Below are positions 19,549-26,513 of a DNA stretch of 64,000 nt, in pieces (positions within the stretch are counted from its first letter, which is position 1; every line of letters starts with the position of its first letter). A model generated the notes under the pieces. That model had not been told where the DNA came from, ran no database searches, and saw only the letters and a program-made list of their open reading frames with translations. The stretch spans positions 104,376 through 168,375 of the forward strand of contig CACXPX010000004.1 in NCBI GenBank assembly GCA_902769705.1, in the 5' to 3' direction. Position numbers and translations under genes: made by a program. The stretch is from an uncultured Prevotellaceae bacterium. GTDB taxonomy: Bacteria; Bacteroidota; Bacteroidia; Bacteroidales; Bacteroidaceae.

Positions 19549-20652
19549 TCACTCTTTATCCAACATCGGCTTCAGCATCAAAGCCTTCTCCTTTAGTTCC
19601 AGAGCACTATAAACCTGATAAAGAGGAGGTGCCCACGCCACCAACTCCTGTTCGGGGTCGATAGCCTTCACGTTTTCCAAATAGATTTTTGCCTTCTCAA
19701 GCAATGTAGTCAAGTCCTGTTTCTCCTTTTCATCCACGCCGTCGGCCTGTGCCTCCAGTTTTTCCTTGCACTCGGCTGCCATCGAACAATAGCACACGCC
19801 CAGATTGAACAAAGCCTCGACGAAATCGTTGTCGATGGCTACCGAACGCTCGAAGCACTTCACGGCTTCATCCCAGTTCCGTATACGCATCTGAGTCTCG
19901 CCCAGCAACGCCCAAGCCAGTTTGTTCGTGGTGTCTTTGCGCACCTCGTCTTGTGCGAACTGCCTCATCTCGACGTCATGACCGGGTGAAGAGAAATAAT
20001 CCATCAGCAATTTGAAATAGACCTCGTTCTCGGGAGCTTTGTCGTGCAATTCGAGCAAAGCAATCAGATATTTTGTCGAGTCGGCCTCTTCCTTCAACTG
20101 GCTTTTCATGCAAAGCAGTTTCACCTCAGCCGCATCCTTTGCGTAGGCATCGTCTTTCAAAGCCACGTCGGCATACTGTTCAGCCTTGTGATATTCCTTC
20201 ATTCCATAAGCAAGCAAACTGGCATAATACGCCATTTGTCCCAACTGATTGGCTTGATCCTGGAATAAAGAAGAAGTACAGCATTCGATGTACATCACAA
20301 AGTTGTCCATCGCCTCTTTGTTCTTCCGCAGACGATACTCATACATACCGGCATCAATCACCTTGGGGATGATGGGCGCCAGCCTTTGCTTGTTCTTCTC
20401 CCGATATTTGGTTCTGACCCTACCCTTGCTGTCGGGCATACGGTCATAATAGTCACACATCAGAGCGCATTTCACCAGCTTCGACAACATGTCGTAATAC
20501 GAAGCCGAGTCCGATGTCGTGTAAAGTTTTTCAAACAAAACGTCCACTTGCTTGTCCAGAGCTTTCGCCTTTTCACGATTGCTCAAGTCTTTACCTTGGC
20601 TAACGGTGGCAAAGCAAAGCGCTAAGACAAACAAGAGGACGGTCCTATACAT
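19549..20652 (-). CDS. Exported TPR protein, second paralogue
   Basis: The 367-residue product has a signal peptide (MYRTVLLFVLALCFATVSQG) and a helical TPR body. The paralogue-defining segment is YDRMPDSKGRVRTKYREKNK, and the C-terminal mark is WAPPLYQVYSAL. TPR helices are plain in WALLGETQMRIRNWDEAVKC and FVEALFNLGVCYCSMA. Expected location is the periplasm. It is 134 bp downstream of the first paralogue, with an inverted-repeat region between them, and 48 bp upstream of the third. Confidence 0.85.
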   Translation of the reverse strand: MYRTVLLFVLALCFATVSQGKDLSNREKAKALDKQVDVLFEKLYTTSDSASYYDMLSKLVKCALMCDYYDRMPDSKGRVRTKYREKNKQRLAPIIPKVIDAGMYEYRLRKNKEAMDNFVMYIECCTSSLFQDQANQLGQMAYYASLLAYGMKEYHKAEQYADVALKDDAYAKDAAEVKLLCMKSQLKEEADSTKYLIALLELHDKAPENEVYFKLLMDYFSSPGHDVEMRQFAQDEVRKDTTNKLAWALLGETQMRIRNWDEAVKCFERSVAIDNDFVEALFNLGVCYCSMAAECKEKLEAQADGVDEKEKQDLTTLLEKAKIYLENVKAIDPEQELVAWAPPLYQVYSALELKEKALMLKPMLDKE

Positions 20653-20675
20653 TATATAATACTAGTTTACTGAAG

Positions 20676-20777
20676 TTTCGCAAGCTCCACTTCAAGGGTT
20701 TAAAGGGCTTAAAGTGGAGTGAAGGGGTATAAAAGGGACGTTTGCTTTACCTTAGCAGTAGGCTTCAACTTGCGAAA
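20676..20777. repeat. Nested inverted repeats between two TPR genes
   Basis: Outer arms TTTCGCAAG (20676-20684) and CTTGCGAAA (20769-20777) enclose inner arms CTCCACTT (20685-20692) and AAGTGGAG (20712-20719). The inner hairpin has a 19-base loop. On the minus-strand transcript this could weaken expression downstream of the first TPR gene. There is no clear T run, so it is not called a terminator. Confidence 0.5.
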
Positions 20778-20786
20778 GTTGATGAT

Positions 20787-22025
20787 TTACTTTTTCAACA
20801 GCTGCTCCAACTCCTGCGTGCGTGGGTCGTTGGCGCTATAGACAAGATAGTAGCACTGGTAGAGCGGATAAGCCCAATTGGCCTTCTCGCGGTTCGGGTC
20901 AATCTCCTTGGCACGCTCCAAATGAGAGAGCGACTCCTTGTAGATTTCCTTCTGAGCGTTGCGGTCGTTGAGCGTAGCAGCCTTAGAGTTCATGCAGAAG
21001 CCGAGATAAGTGAGCACGATGGGGTTGGTGCCGTCTATCTCGATTGACTTCTTGAACGAAGCGATAGGCGAATCCCAGTCGGCATTGTCGCCAGCCACGT
21101 TAGCGGTGTTCATCTCCATCTGGCCTTTCAAAGCCCATGCGGTAGCGTTGTTGGGGTCGGCAGAGATCTTGTCGTTGACGAGCTGATTGAACTCAGTAGC
21201 CATATTCAAGCCCGAGTACATGTTGCAAAGTGTACCAAAAGCCATCTCGTTGTCGGGCTCCTTCTGATAGAGTTCCTTCAGCTGGTTCACGTAGTTCAAA
21301 GAGTCTTCACGAGTCTTCAGGTTGCGCTGAGCCATCGAGAACTTCTGGTTTTGGGCATCCTTGGCAAAATCGGGGTCTTGCATAGCCATGTCGAAATACT
21401 TGTTGGCGCGGTCGAATTGTTTGGCTTGGTTAGCATACAATCCGGCATAGTAGGCCACCTGACCCAGGAAGCCCTTCTCATTCGACTTGTCAATAGCAGC
21501 CAAGAGCGGAGTGTCCTCAGTATCGAGGAATGTACCCCAGAACTTCAGCACGCCATCCTGGTCGCCCTTGCCGGCAGCGTCGTTACCAGCGTTGACAAGG
21601 GTCAGACGGGCGTTGGCCACCTTCTGTGCGTTAGCCTCGTGGAACTTGGGTTTCACCTTTCCTTTAGCATCAGGCATCTGGTCGTATTTCTCGCACTCAA
21701 TTCCATTGATAACTGCGTTGTAAGCGGCGTTGTACATGCCCAGCGTGTCGAACTGCTCCACCTTAGTCTTGTTGAGCTCAGCCATAGCGTTGGCTGTCTG
21801 CACATTCTGCTCCTTGGTGAATTTCTCCAATGCGAGTCCCACCAAGTGGTTGTAAGCCCTGGCTTTCTCAGCATTATCGGCAAGTTGACCGAGAGATGAC
21901 TTCAGCAGAGACTCTGCCTCAGCATAGGCCTTCGATTTCAGGATGTTCTTCAGAGCATCGCTGTCACCTGCAAAAGCTGTTGACGATGCAAAGACCATCA
22001 CAGCTGCAATCACAAATTTTTTCAT
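20787..22025 (-). CDS. Exported TPR protein, first paralogue, next to gyrA
   Basis: The 412-residue product has a signal peptide (MKKFVIAAVMVFASSTAFAG) and TPR helices (AYAEAESLLKSSLGQLADNA; WALKGQMEMN). The paralogue-defining segment YDQMPDAKGKVKPKFHEANA and the C-terminal WAYPLYQCYYLV tie it to the two downstream genes. It starts 29 bp after the gyrA stop, so it is probably co-transcribed with gyrase. Function is unknown; the exported location makes a direct role in supercoiling unlikely. Confidence 0.87.
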   Translation of the reverse strand: MKKFVIAAVMVFASSTAFAGDSDALKNILKSKAYAEAESLLKSSLGQLADNAEKARAYNHLVGLALEKFTKEQNVQTANAMAELNKTKVEQFDTLGMYNAAYNAVINGIECEKYDQMPDAKGKVKPKFHEANAQKVANARLTLVNAGNDAAGKGDQDGVLKFWGTFLDTEDTPLLAAIDKSNEKGFLGQVAYYAGLYANQAKQFDRANKYFDMAMQDPDFAKDAQNQKFSMAQRNLKTREDSLNYVNQLKELYQKEPDNEMAFGTLCNMYSGLNMATEFNQLVNDKISADPNNATAWALKGQMEMNTANVAGDNADWDSPIASFKKSIEIDGTNPIVLTYLGFCMNSKAATLNDRNAQKEIYKESLSHLERAKEIDPNREKANWAYPLYQCYYLVYSANDPRTQELEQLLKK

Positions 22026-22054
22026 AAGCTATTCAATTAAAAGGTTTATAATGT

Positions 22055-24697
22055 TTATTCTTCTCCAAAGTCAACCAGCGGAGTCTCGTCGGCCTCGACT
22101 TCGTCGGTCGGCTCGTCTGCATCATTTGACTCTTCTGTTGCGGTTTGGTTTATTCCGGTTGTCTCTTTTTGGAATTGCTCGTTGGTCTTTGCCCACTGGG
22201 CGCGGCTTTCCTCGGTAACGGTAGCCTCGAGTTCCGAGCTCATCACTTTGCAGACGCTGGCAATCACGTCGTTCTTCTTCGCCAGGTTAATCAGGCGTAC
22301 GCCTTGTGTGGCACGCCCCATCACGCGGCACTCGGCAACCGACAGGCGAATCACGATTCCGCTCTTGTTGATAATCATCAGGTCGTTGTCGTCGGTCACG
22401 TTCTTGATGGCAACCAAGTGGCCGGTCTTCTCGGTGATATTAAGTGTCTTCACACCCTTACCGCCACGGTTGGTCTTGCGGTAGTCTTCCACCTGCGAGC
22501 GCTTGCCGTAGCCATTCTCGCTCACCACCATTACCGTCTCGTTCTGGGCGTCGTTCACCACAATCATGCCCACAACGGCATCGTTGTCGTCGTCCAGTCG
22601 CATACCGCGCACACCAGTAGCCGTGCGGCCCATAGTGCGGATGGTGCGCTCGTCGAAGTATACGGCACGACCGTTGCGGTTGGCGATAATCAGCTCGTTG
22701 TGGCCGTTCGTCAGACGAACATCCACCACCTCGTCGCCCTCCTCGATGTTAATGGCAATCACACCATTGGCACGCGGACGCGAATAGGCCTCGAGCGACG
22801 TCTTCTTCACGGTTCCGTTCTTCGTACAGAACACAATGAAGTGCGAGTTGATGAACTCCTCGTTCTCCAGACCGCGACCGCGCAAACGCAGGATGTTGTT
22901 CACCGAGTCGTCGGGCTCGATGTTCAGCAAGTTCTGGATGGCGCGACCCTTCGAGGTGCGGTCGCCTTCGGGAATCTCATAGCACTTCAGCCAGTAGCAA
23001 CGGCCCTTCCTCGTGAAGAAGAGCAGCGTCTGGTGCATCGTGGCGGGATAGATATACTCTGTGAAGTCCTTGTCGCGCGACGAGGCTCCCTTCAAGCCCA
23101 CTCCACCACGCGACTGCTCGCGGAACTCCGACAGCGGCGTGCGCTTGATGTAGCCCAGATGGCTCACCGTGATGACAACGGGGTCGTTGGGATAGAAGTC
23201 CTCGGCGTTGAACTCGTGCTCGTCGGGAATAATCTCCGTGCGGCGCGGGTCGCCATATTTCTCCTTCACCTCCTGCAGCTCCTGCTTCATCACCTCCTTG
23301 CAACGCTCGGGGTTGTCCAGAATTTCCTGCAATTCGGCAATCAGCTTCATCAGGTCGTCGTACTCCTGGTGCAGCTGGTCCACACGCAGGCCTGTCAGTT
23401 GCGACAGACGCATGTCGACGATGGCCTTCGACTGGAGCTCGTCCAGATTGAAGCGCTCCTCCAAGTTGCGCTGGGCGTCGCTCGGCGTCTTCGAGTTGCG
23501 GATGATGTGCACCACCTCGTCGATGTTGTTCACGGCGATAATCAAGCCCTCCAAGATGTGGGCGCGCTCCTGAGCTTTTCTCAAGTCGTATTTCGTGCGG
23601 CGGATGGTCACGTCGTGGCGGTGCTCAACGAAGTACTTCACGCACTCCTTCAGCGACAGCAGGCGCGGACGACCTTTCACCAACGCGATGTTGTTCACAG
23701 AGAACGAGCTCTGCAGAGCCGTCAGCTTGAACAGCTTGTTGAGAATCACGTTGGCATTGGCGTCGCGCTTCACGTCGATCACGATGCGCATACCCTGGCG
23801 GCCCGTCTCGTCGTTAGCGTTAGAGATGCCTTCCAGCTTGCCTTCCTTCACCAGGTCGGCGATATATTCAATCAGCTGCTGCTTGTTCACACCATAGGGA
23901 ATCTCCGTAATCACGATGCGGTCGCCGTGCTCGTCACTCTCAATCTCGGCCTTCGCACGCATGATGATGCGTCCGCGGCCTGTCTCGTAAGCGTCCTTCA
24001 CGCCCTGCAGGCCGTAGATATAGGCTCCTGTGGGAAAGTCGGGTGCGGGAATGTATTGCATCAGCCCCTCGGTGTCGATGTCGGGGTTGTCGATATAGGC
24101 GCAACAGCCGTCGATCACCTCGCCCAAGTTGTGCGTAGGCATATTCGTAGCCATACCCACGGCAATACCGTTTCCGCCGTTCACCAGCAAGTTAGGAATC
24201 TTCGTAGGCATCACGCTCGGCTCGGTCAGCGAGTCGTCGAAGTTGTTCACCATGTCCACCGTCTCCTTGTCCAGGTCGTCCATGATGTGCTCACCCATCT
24301 TCGAGAGGCGGCACTCTGTGTAACGCATAGCGGCAGGAGAGTCGCCGTCCACCGAACCGAAGTTACCCTGTCCGTCCACCAAGCAATAGCGCATGTTCCA
24401 AGCCTGTCCCATGCGCACCAAGGCGCCGTAGACCGATGAGTCGCCGTGAGGGTGATACTTACCCAGCACCTCACCCACCACGCGGGCACACTTCTTATAA
24501 GGGTTGTTGCTCGTGTTTCCGATGCCCAGCATACCGTAGAGGATGCGGCGGTGCACAGGCTTGAAGCCGTCGCGCACATCGGGCAGCGCACGGGCAACAA
24601 TCACCGACATCGAATAGTCGATGTAAGAGGATTTCATCTCCTCCTCAATGTTGATCTTGATGATTCTGTCCTGATCAAATGTCTGATTTTCGTCCAT
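22055..24697 (-). CDS. gyrA: DNA gyrase subunit A
   Basis: GyrA cuts and rejoins DNA in the gyrase A2B2 complex that adds negative supercoils. The 880-residue protein has the winged-helix/tower region with catalytic Tyr126 in AAMRYTECR, the quinolone region HPHGDSSVYG (residues 82-91), and a C-terminal beta-pinwheel. The GyrA box appears as TNRGGKGVKTLN, a form that differs from the Escherichia coli QRRGGKG. The tail (residues about 850-880) is acidic (DADEPTDEVEADETP). At the position of E. coli Asp87 this protein has Gly91. The leader of about 130 bases holds small palindromes. The TPR genes follow closely. Confidence 0.97.
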   Translation of the reverse strand: MDENQTFDQDRIIKINIEEEMKSSYIDYSMSVIVARALPDVRDGFKPVHRRILYGMLGIGNTSNNPYKKCARVVGEVLGKYHPHGDSSVYGALVRMGQAWNMRYCLVDGQGNFGSVDGDSPAAMRYTECRLSKMGEHIMDDLDKETVDMVNNFDDSLTEPSVMPTKIPNLLVNGGNGIAVGMATNMPTHNLGEVIDGCCAYIDNPDIDTEGLMQYIPAPDFPTGAYIYGLQGVKDAYETGRGRIIMRAKAEIESDEHGDRIVITEIPYGVNKQQLIEYIADLVKEGKLEGISNANDETGRQGMRIVIDVKRDANANVILNKLFKLTALQSSFSVNNIALVKGRPRLLSLKECVKYFVEHRHDVTIRRTKYDLRKAQERAHILEGLIIAVNNIDEVVHIIRNSKTPSDAQRNLEERFNLDELQSKAIVDMRLSQLTGLRVDQLHQEYDDLMKLIAELQEILDNPERCKEVMKQELQEVKEKYGDPRRTEIIPDEHEFNAEDFYPNDPVVITVSHLGYIKRTPLSEFREQSRGGVGLKGASSRDKDFTEYIYPATMHQTLLFFTRKGRCYWLKCYEIPEGDRTSKGRAIQNLLNIEPDDSVNNILRLRGRGLENEEFINSHFIVFCTKNGTVKKTSLEAYSRPRANGVIAINIEEGDEVVDVRLTNGHNELIIANRNGRAVYFDERTIRTMGRTATGVRGMRLDDDNDAVVGMIVVNDAQNETVMVVSENGYGKRSQVEDYRKTNRGGKGVKTLNITEKTGHLVAIKNVTDDNDLMIINKSGIVIRLSVAECRVMGRATQGVRLINLAKKNDVIASVCKVMSSELEATVTEESRAQWAKTNEQFQKETTGINQTATEESNDADEPTDEVEADETPLVDFGEE

Positions 24698-24843
24698 TTA
24701 AATTTCTTGTATTTTTGTCATTTATCGTTTTTTCTTTGTCCGGGGGGCGCATCCAGCAGGTTTCCCAAGCCCGAAAATCGCCTCAGAGGCCGTTTTTTTT
24801 CGCTCTAAGCGATTCACCCCATTCCTAACAAGGTACAAAAATA
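24698..24843 (-). promoter_or_regulatory. gyrA promoter element and long leader
   Basis: Minus-strand TATTTTTG (24843-24836) matches the -7 element; the -33 element is weak. The leader between it and the ATG is about 130 bases. It contains two short palindromes, CGCTCTAAGCG (near 24800) and CGCCTCAGAGGCCG (near 24780), separated by a T8 run on the plus strand. A regulatory role, such as attenuation in response to supercoiling, is possible but not shown. Confidence 0.45.
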
Positions 24844-24916
24844 CAACTTTTTTCTGACCTACGAGTCATTTAAAAGACAAAAAAACGCAAAATTTCATAA
24901 TTTTAGCGGTTGCGGC

Positions 24917-25132
24917 ATGATTTGCGTGCAAATGACGCTGCCCCCGACGGCCTGCAGACGCAACCCGCGACTGTTCGACGGGCGCTACATCTCGCTCACG
25001 CGATGGAACGACGGCACCCTGCGACCGAACCTCAAACCCATGAGGGTGGACCGCTTCTTCAGCGTCGACGACTATGCCCTCGCCGTGTGTAACGAACTTT
25101 GCATGGCACTCGAGGGCCTTGTAGAGAGATAA
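24917..25132 (+). CDS. Possible small protein of unknown function
   Basis: A 71-residue frame (starts MICVQMTLPPTACRRNPRLF) lies in the gap between gyrA and the DUF3987 remnant. It is soluble, rich in Arg and Cys, and ends in a helix (DYALAVCNELCMALEGLV). Composition is more GC-rich than the flanks, which favours a real or formerly real gene. TAATTTTA (near 24897) is a near match to a -7 element. I do not recognise it, and an overlapping frame (24910-25092) is also open, so the call is weak. It may be the tail of a decayed mobile gene. Confidence 0.35.
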   Translation: MICVQMTLPPTACRRNPRLFDGRYISLTRWNDGTLRPNLKPMRVDRFFSVDDYALAVCNELCMALEGLVER

Positions 25133-25149
25133 GTAATCACGACTTGGGT

Positions 25150-25296
25150 GTTACAGTTACAGTTGTTACAATTAAAAAATGCGTAACAACACCCCCTTCT
25201 AAAGATTATATAACTAATTGATATATATATAGTTATATAGTATATCAGGGGGAATGAATACCCTTAAAAAACAACTGTAACAACTGTAACTGTAAC
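25150..25296. repeat. 21-bp perfect inverted repeat with nested palindromes
   Basis: A 21-bp arm at 25150-25170, built of GTTACA steps, is matched perfectly by its reverse complement at 25276-25296. Inside lies an AT-rich palindrome, TATATAACTA (25207-25216) with TAGTTATATA (25230-25239). The left arm can also pair with GTAACAACACCC just inside it. The element ends 40 bp before the DUF3987-type remnant. It could be an element end, a replication site or an RNA switch; the sequence does not decide. Confidence 0.8.
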
Positions 25297-25336
25297 GCTG
25301 AGGTCATTAATTTTTCATCTAAAAAGCAGTATATCA

Positions 25337-25690
25337 ATGAAATACGATATTACAAAACAAACAGCACCTAAGATGCCACGACTCGGAAAAGGCACAGAGT
25401 GCGTAAAAATTCTGCTTTCGCAGGTATCAAAAGACATGCATGCCCCACTAATTCCGATGCTTTTCCCTATACTTGGCGCACATGTAAGTGGTTCTGAGTT
25501 TCAATATCCTGACCTCACATGGAAGGAATTGTGTGGACAAATGGCAAATCTCGTTGCAGAAAGTGGGGGTAACAAGGGGCAACTGTCACTTTTAGTAGAG
25601 GCAATTTGCAGGGATTTCAGCAGGTATTATCTGAAGGAGAAGGGGACTTCGTCACACATGGCACCTGAACCGCTCAGGTGTTACATCTGA
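25337..25690 (+). pseudogene. 5' remnant of a DUF3987/VapE-type mobile-element gene
   Basis: The first 95 or so residues (MKYDITKQTAPKMPRLGKGT, HVSGSEFQYPDLTWKELC, GGNKGQLSLLVEAICRDF) look like the N-terminus of a DUF3987 protein, a primase/helicase-related family carried by Bacteroidota mobile elements. Such proteins are several hundred residues long. Here the similarity ends near residue 95, and the frame runs into a 22-bp repeat array and stops at residue 117. I read it as a truncated gene, recalled from memory of the family. A short regulatory product cannot be excluded. Confidence 0.7.
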
Positions 25691-25760
25691 CAGGCTTACA
25701 TCTATCATCTGAGCGCCTTACATGTATCACCTGAAAGGTTCAGAAGGGGCATGTGACAGT
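25651..25760. repeat. 22-bp degenerate repeat array, family B, five units
   Basis: Units of exactly 22 bp start at 25651, 25673, 25695, 25717 and 25739. The pattern is S-TCA-NNTG, three bases, CANNTGAS, three bases; for example CTCAGGTG-TTA-CATCTGAC. The array overlaps the last 40 bp of the DUF3987 remnant and lies between convergent genes. It shares sequence with the array at 14398-14507, 11 kb away. Confidence 0.85.
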
Positions 25761-25772
25761 ACCTAAAAAAAG

Positions 25773-25810
25773 ACCACCGGACTCTGGGCTGTGAGTCCGA
25801 TGGTTTTTGG
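25773..25810. terminator. Intrinsic terminator between convergent genes
   Basis: ACCACCGGACTC (25773-25784) pairs with GAGTCCGATGGT (25793-25804) with one mismatch, followed by five T on the plus strand. An A run at 25764-25770 gives a T run on the minus strand, so it can work in both directions. Confidence 0.8.
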
Positions 25811-25887
25811 GGGTACGAGTAGAATCGTGCAGGGTCGCCAGAAGAAGCGGGTGACGCTCTGGTGAATAGTGAATAAAGAGAGTTCTT

Positions 25888-26499
25888 TCACTTGGCGACC
25901 TTCGTCTCCTTGAGCACGGGCTTCATGCCGTCCCATCCGTAGGTGTAGGAATAGGCTGTTTCGCCGACAAACTCGTTGATGTAGATTTCCTTGCCCGTTC
26001 TGGGAAGGGCGATGGTGTAGTTAGCGGATTTCTTGGGCCTGATCTGGTCGGCAAGCGTCTTCTCGGGCTTCAACGTGCGGGTCTGTGGATTGTAGTCGTA
26101 GAAGCAGAGGGCATGGATGTCGTACTCCAGGCTGTTGAGGTTGACGGCGAAGAGCCGGTGGCCGTTGCTGCGGCGCCACACGCACACCTCGATGGACTCG
26201 GGGTCCTCGTCTTCTTCAGTCACGTCGTCGGCATAATCCATAAAGCCATTTTTCTTGGCTTGGTCTTCGTAGGTCCCGCCACCGCCAGGAACTCGTTGCG
26301 TGGCTTCTGAGAACATTCTGCGTGCGGCACGGGTGGGAAACGCGCGATGGAACGCTTTGGCGAGTTCAATCACGTCGCCACCGCCCACGCCTGTGATGGT
26401 CTTTTCAGCCCACGTTTGGCTCACCTCGGCCACGTTCTTGTCTTGGGCGTGAAGGGTGAGGGCGGCGAATAGGAAAATGATGGATAATAATTTACGCAT
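25888..26499 (-). CDS. Secreted protein of unknown function
   Basis: Starting at the ATG at 26499, the 203-residue product has a signal peptide (MRKLLSIIFLFAALTLHAQ). The upstream start at 26517 would overlap the previous stop and add six residues before the signal. The mature protein has an acidic stretch (DDVTEEDEDPESIEVCVWRR) and a beta-rich C-terminal half (HRLFAVNLNSLEYDIHALCFYDYNP). I do not recognise the family. It is the third gene of an operon-like group of exported proteins and starts 14 bp after the stop of the nucleoside-hydrolase/P-loop gene. Confidence 0.8.
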   Translation of the reverse strand: MRKLLSIIFLFAALTLHAQDKNVAEVSQTWAEKTITGVGGGDVIELAKAFHRAFPTRAARRMFSEATQRVPGGGGTYEDQAKKNGFMDYADDVTEEDEDPESIEVCVWRRSNGHRLFAVNLNSLEYDIHALCFYDYNPQTRTLKPEKTLADQIRPKKSANYTIALPRTGKEIYINEFVGETAYSYTYGWDGMKPVLKETKVAK

Positions 26500-26513
26500 A
26501 GTTGTTATAAAAA

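Noticed and set aside
22145-24439. A 764-codon open frame on the plus strand across gyrA
   Set aside because: It is antisense to gyrA and its translation is rich in His, Val and Leu with no domain. It stays open because gyrA rarely uses codons whose complement is a stop.
24910-25092. Alternative frame overlapping the small open frame at 24917-25132
   Set aside because: Arg/His/Pro-rich translation typical of an out-of-frame reading of GC-rich DNA; the other frame looks more protein-like.
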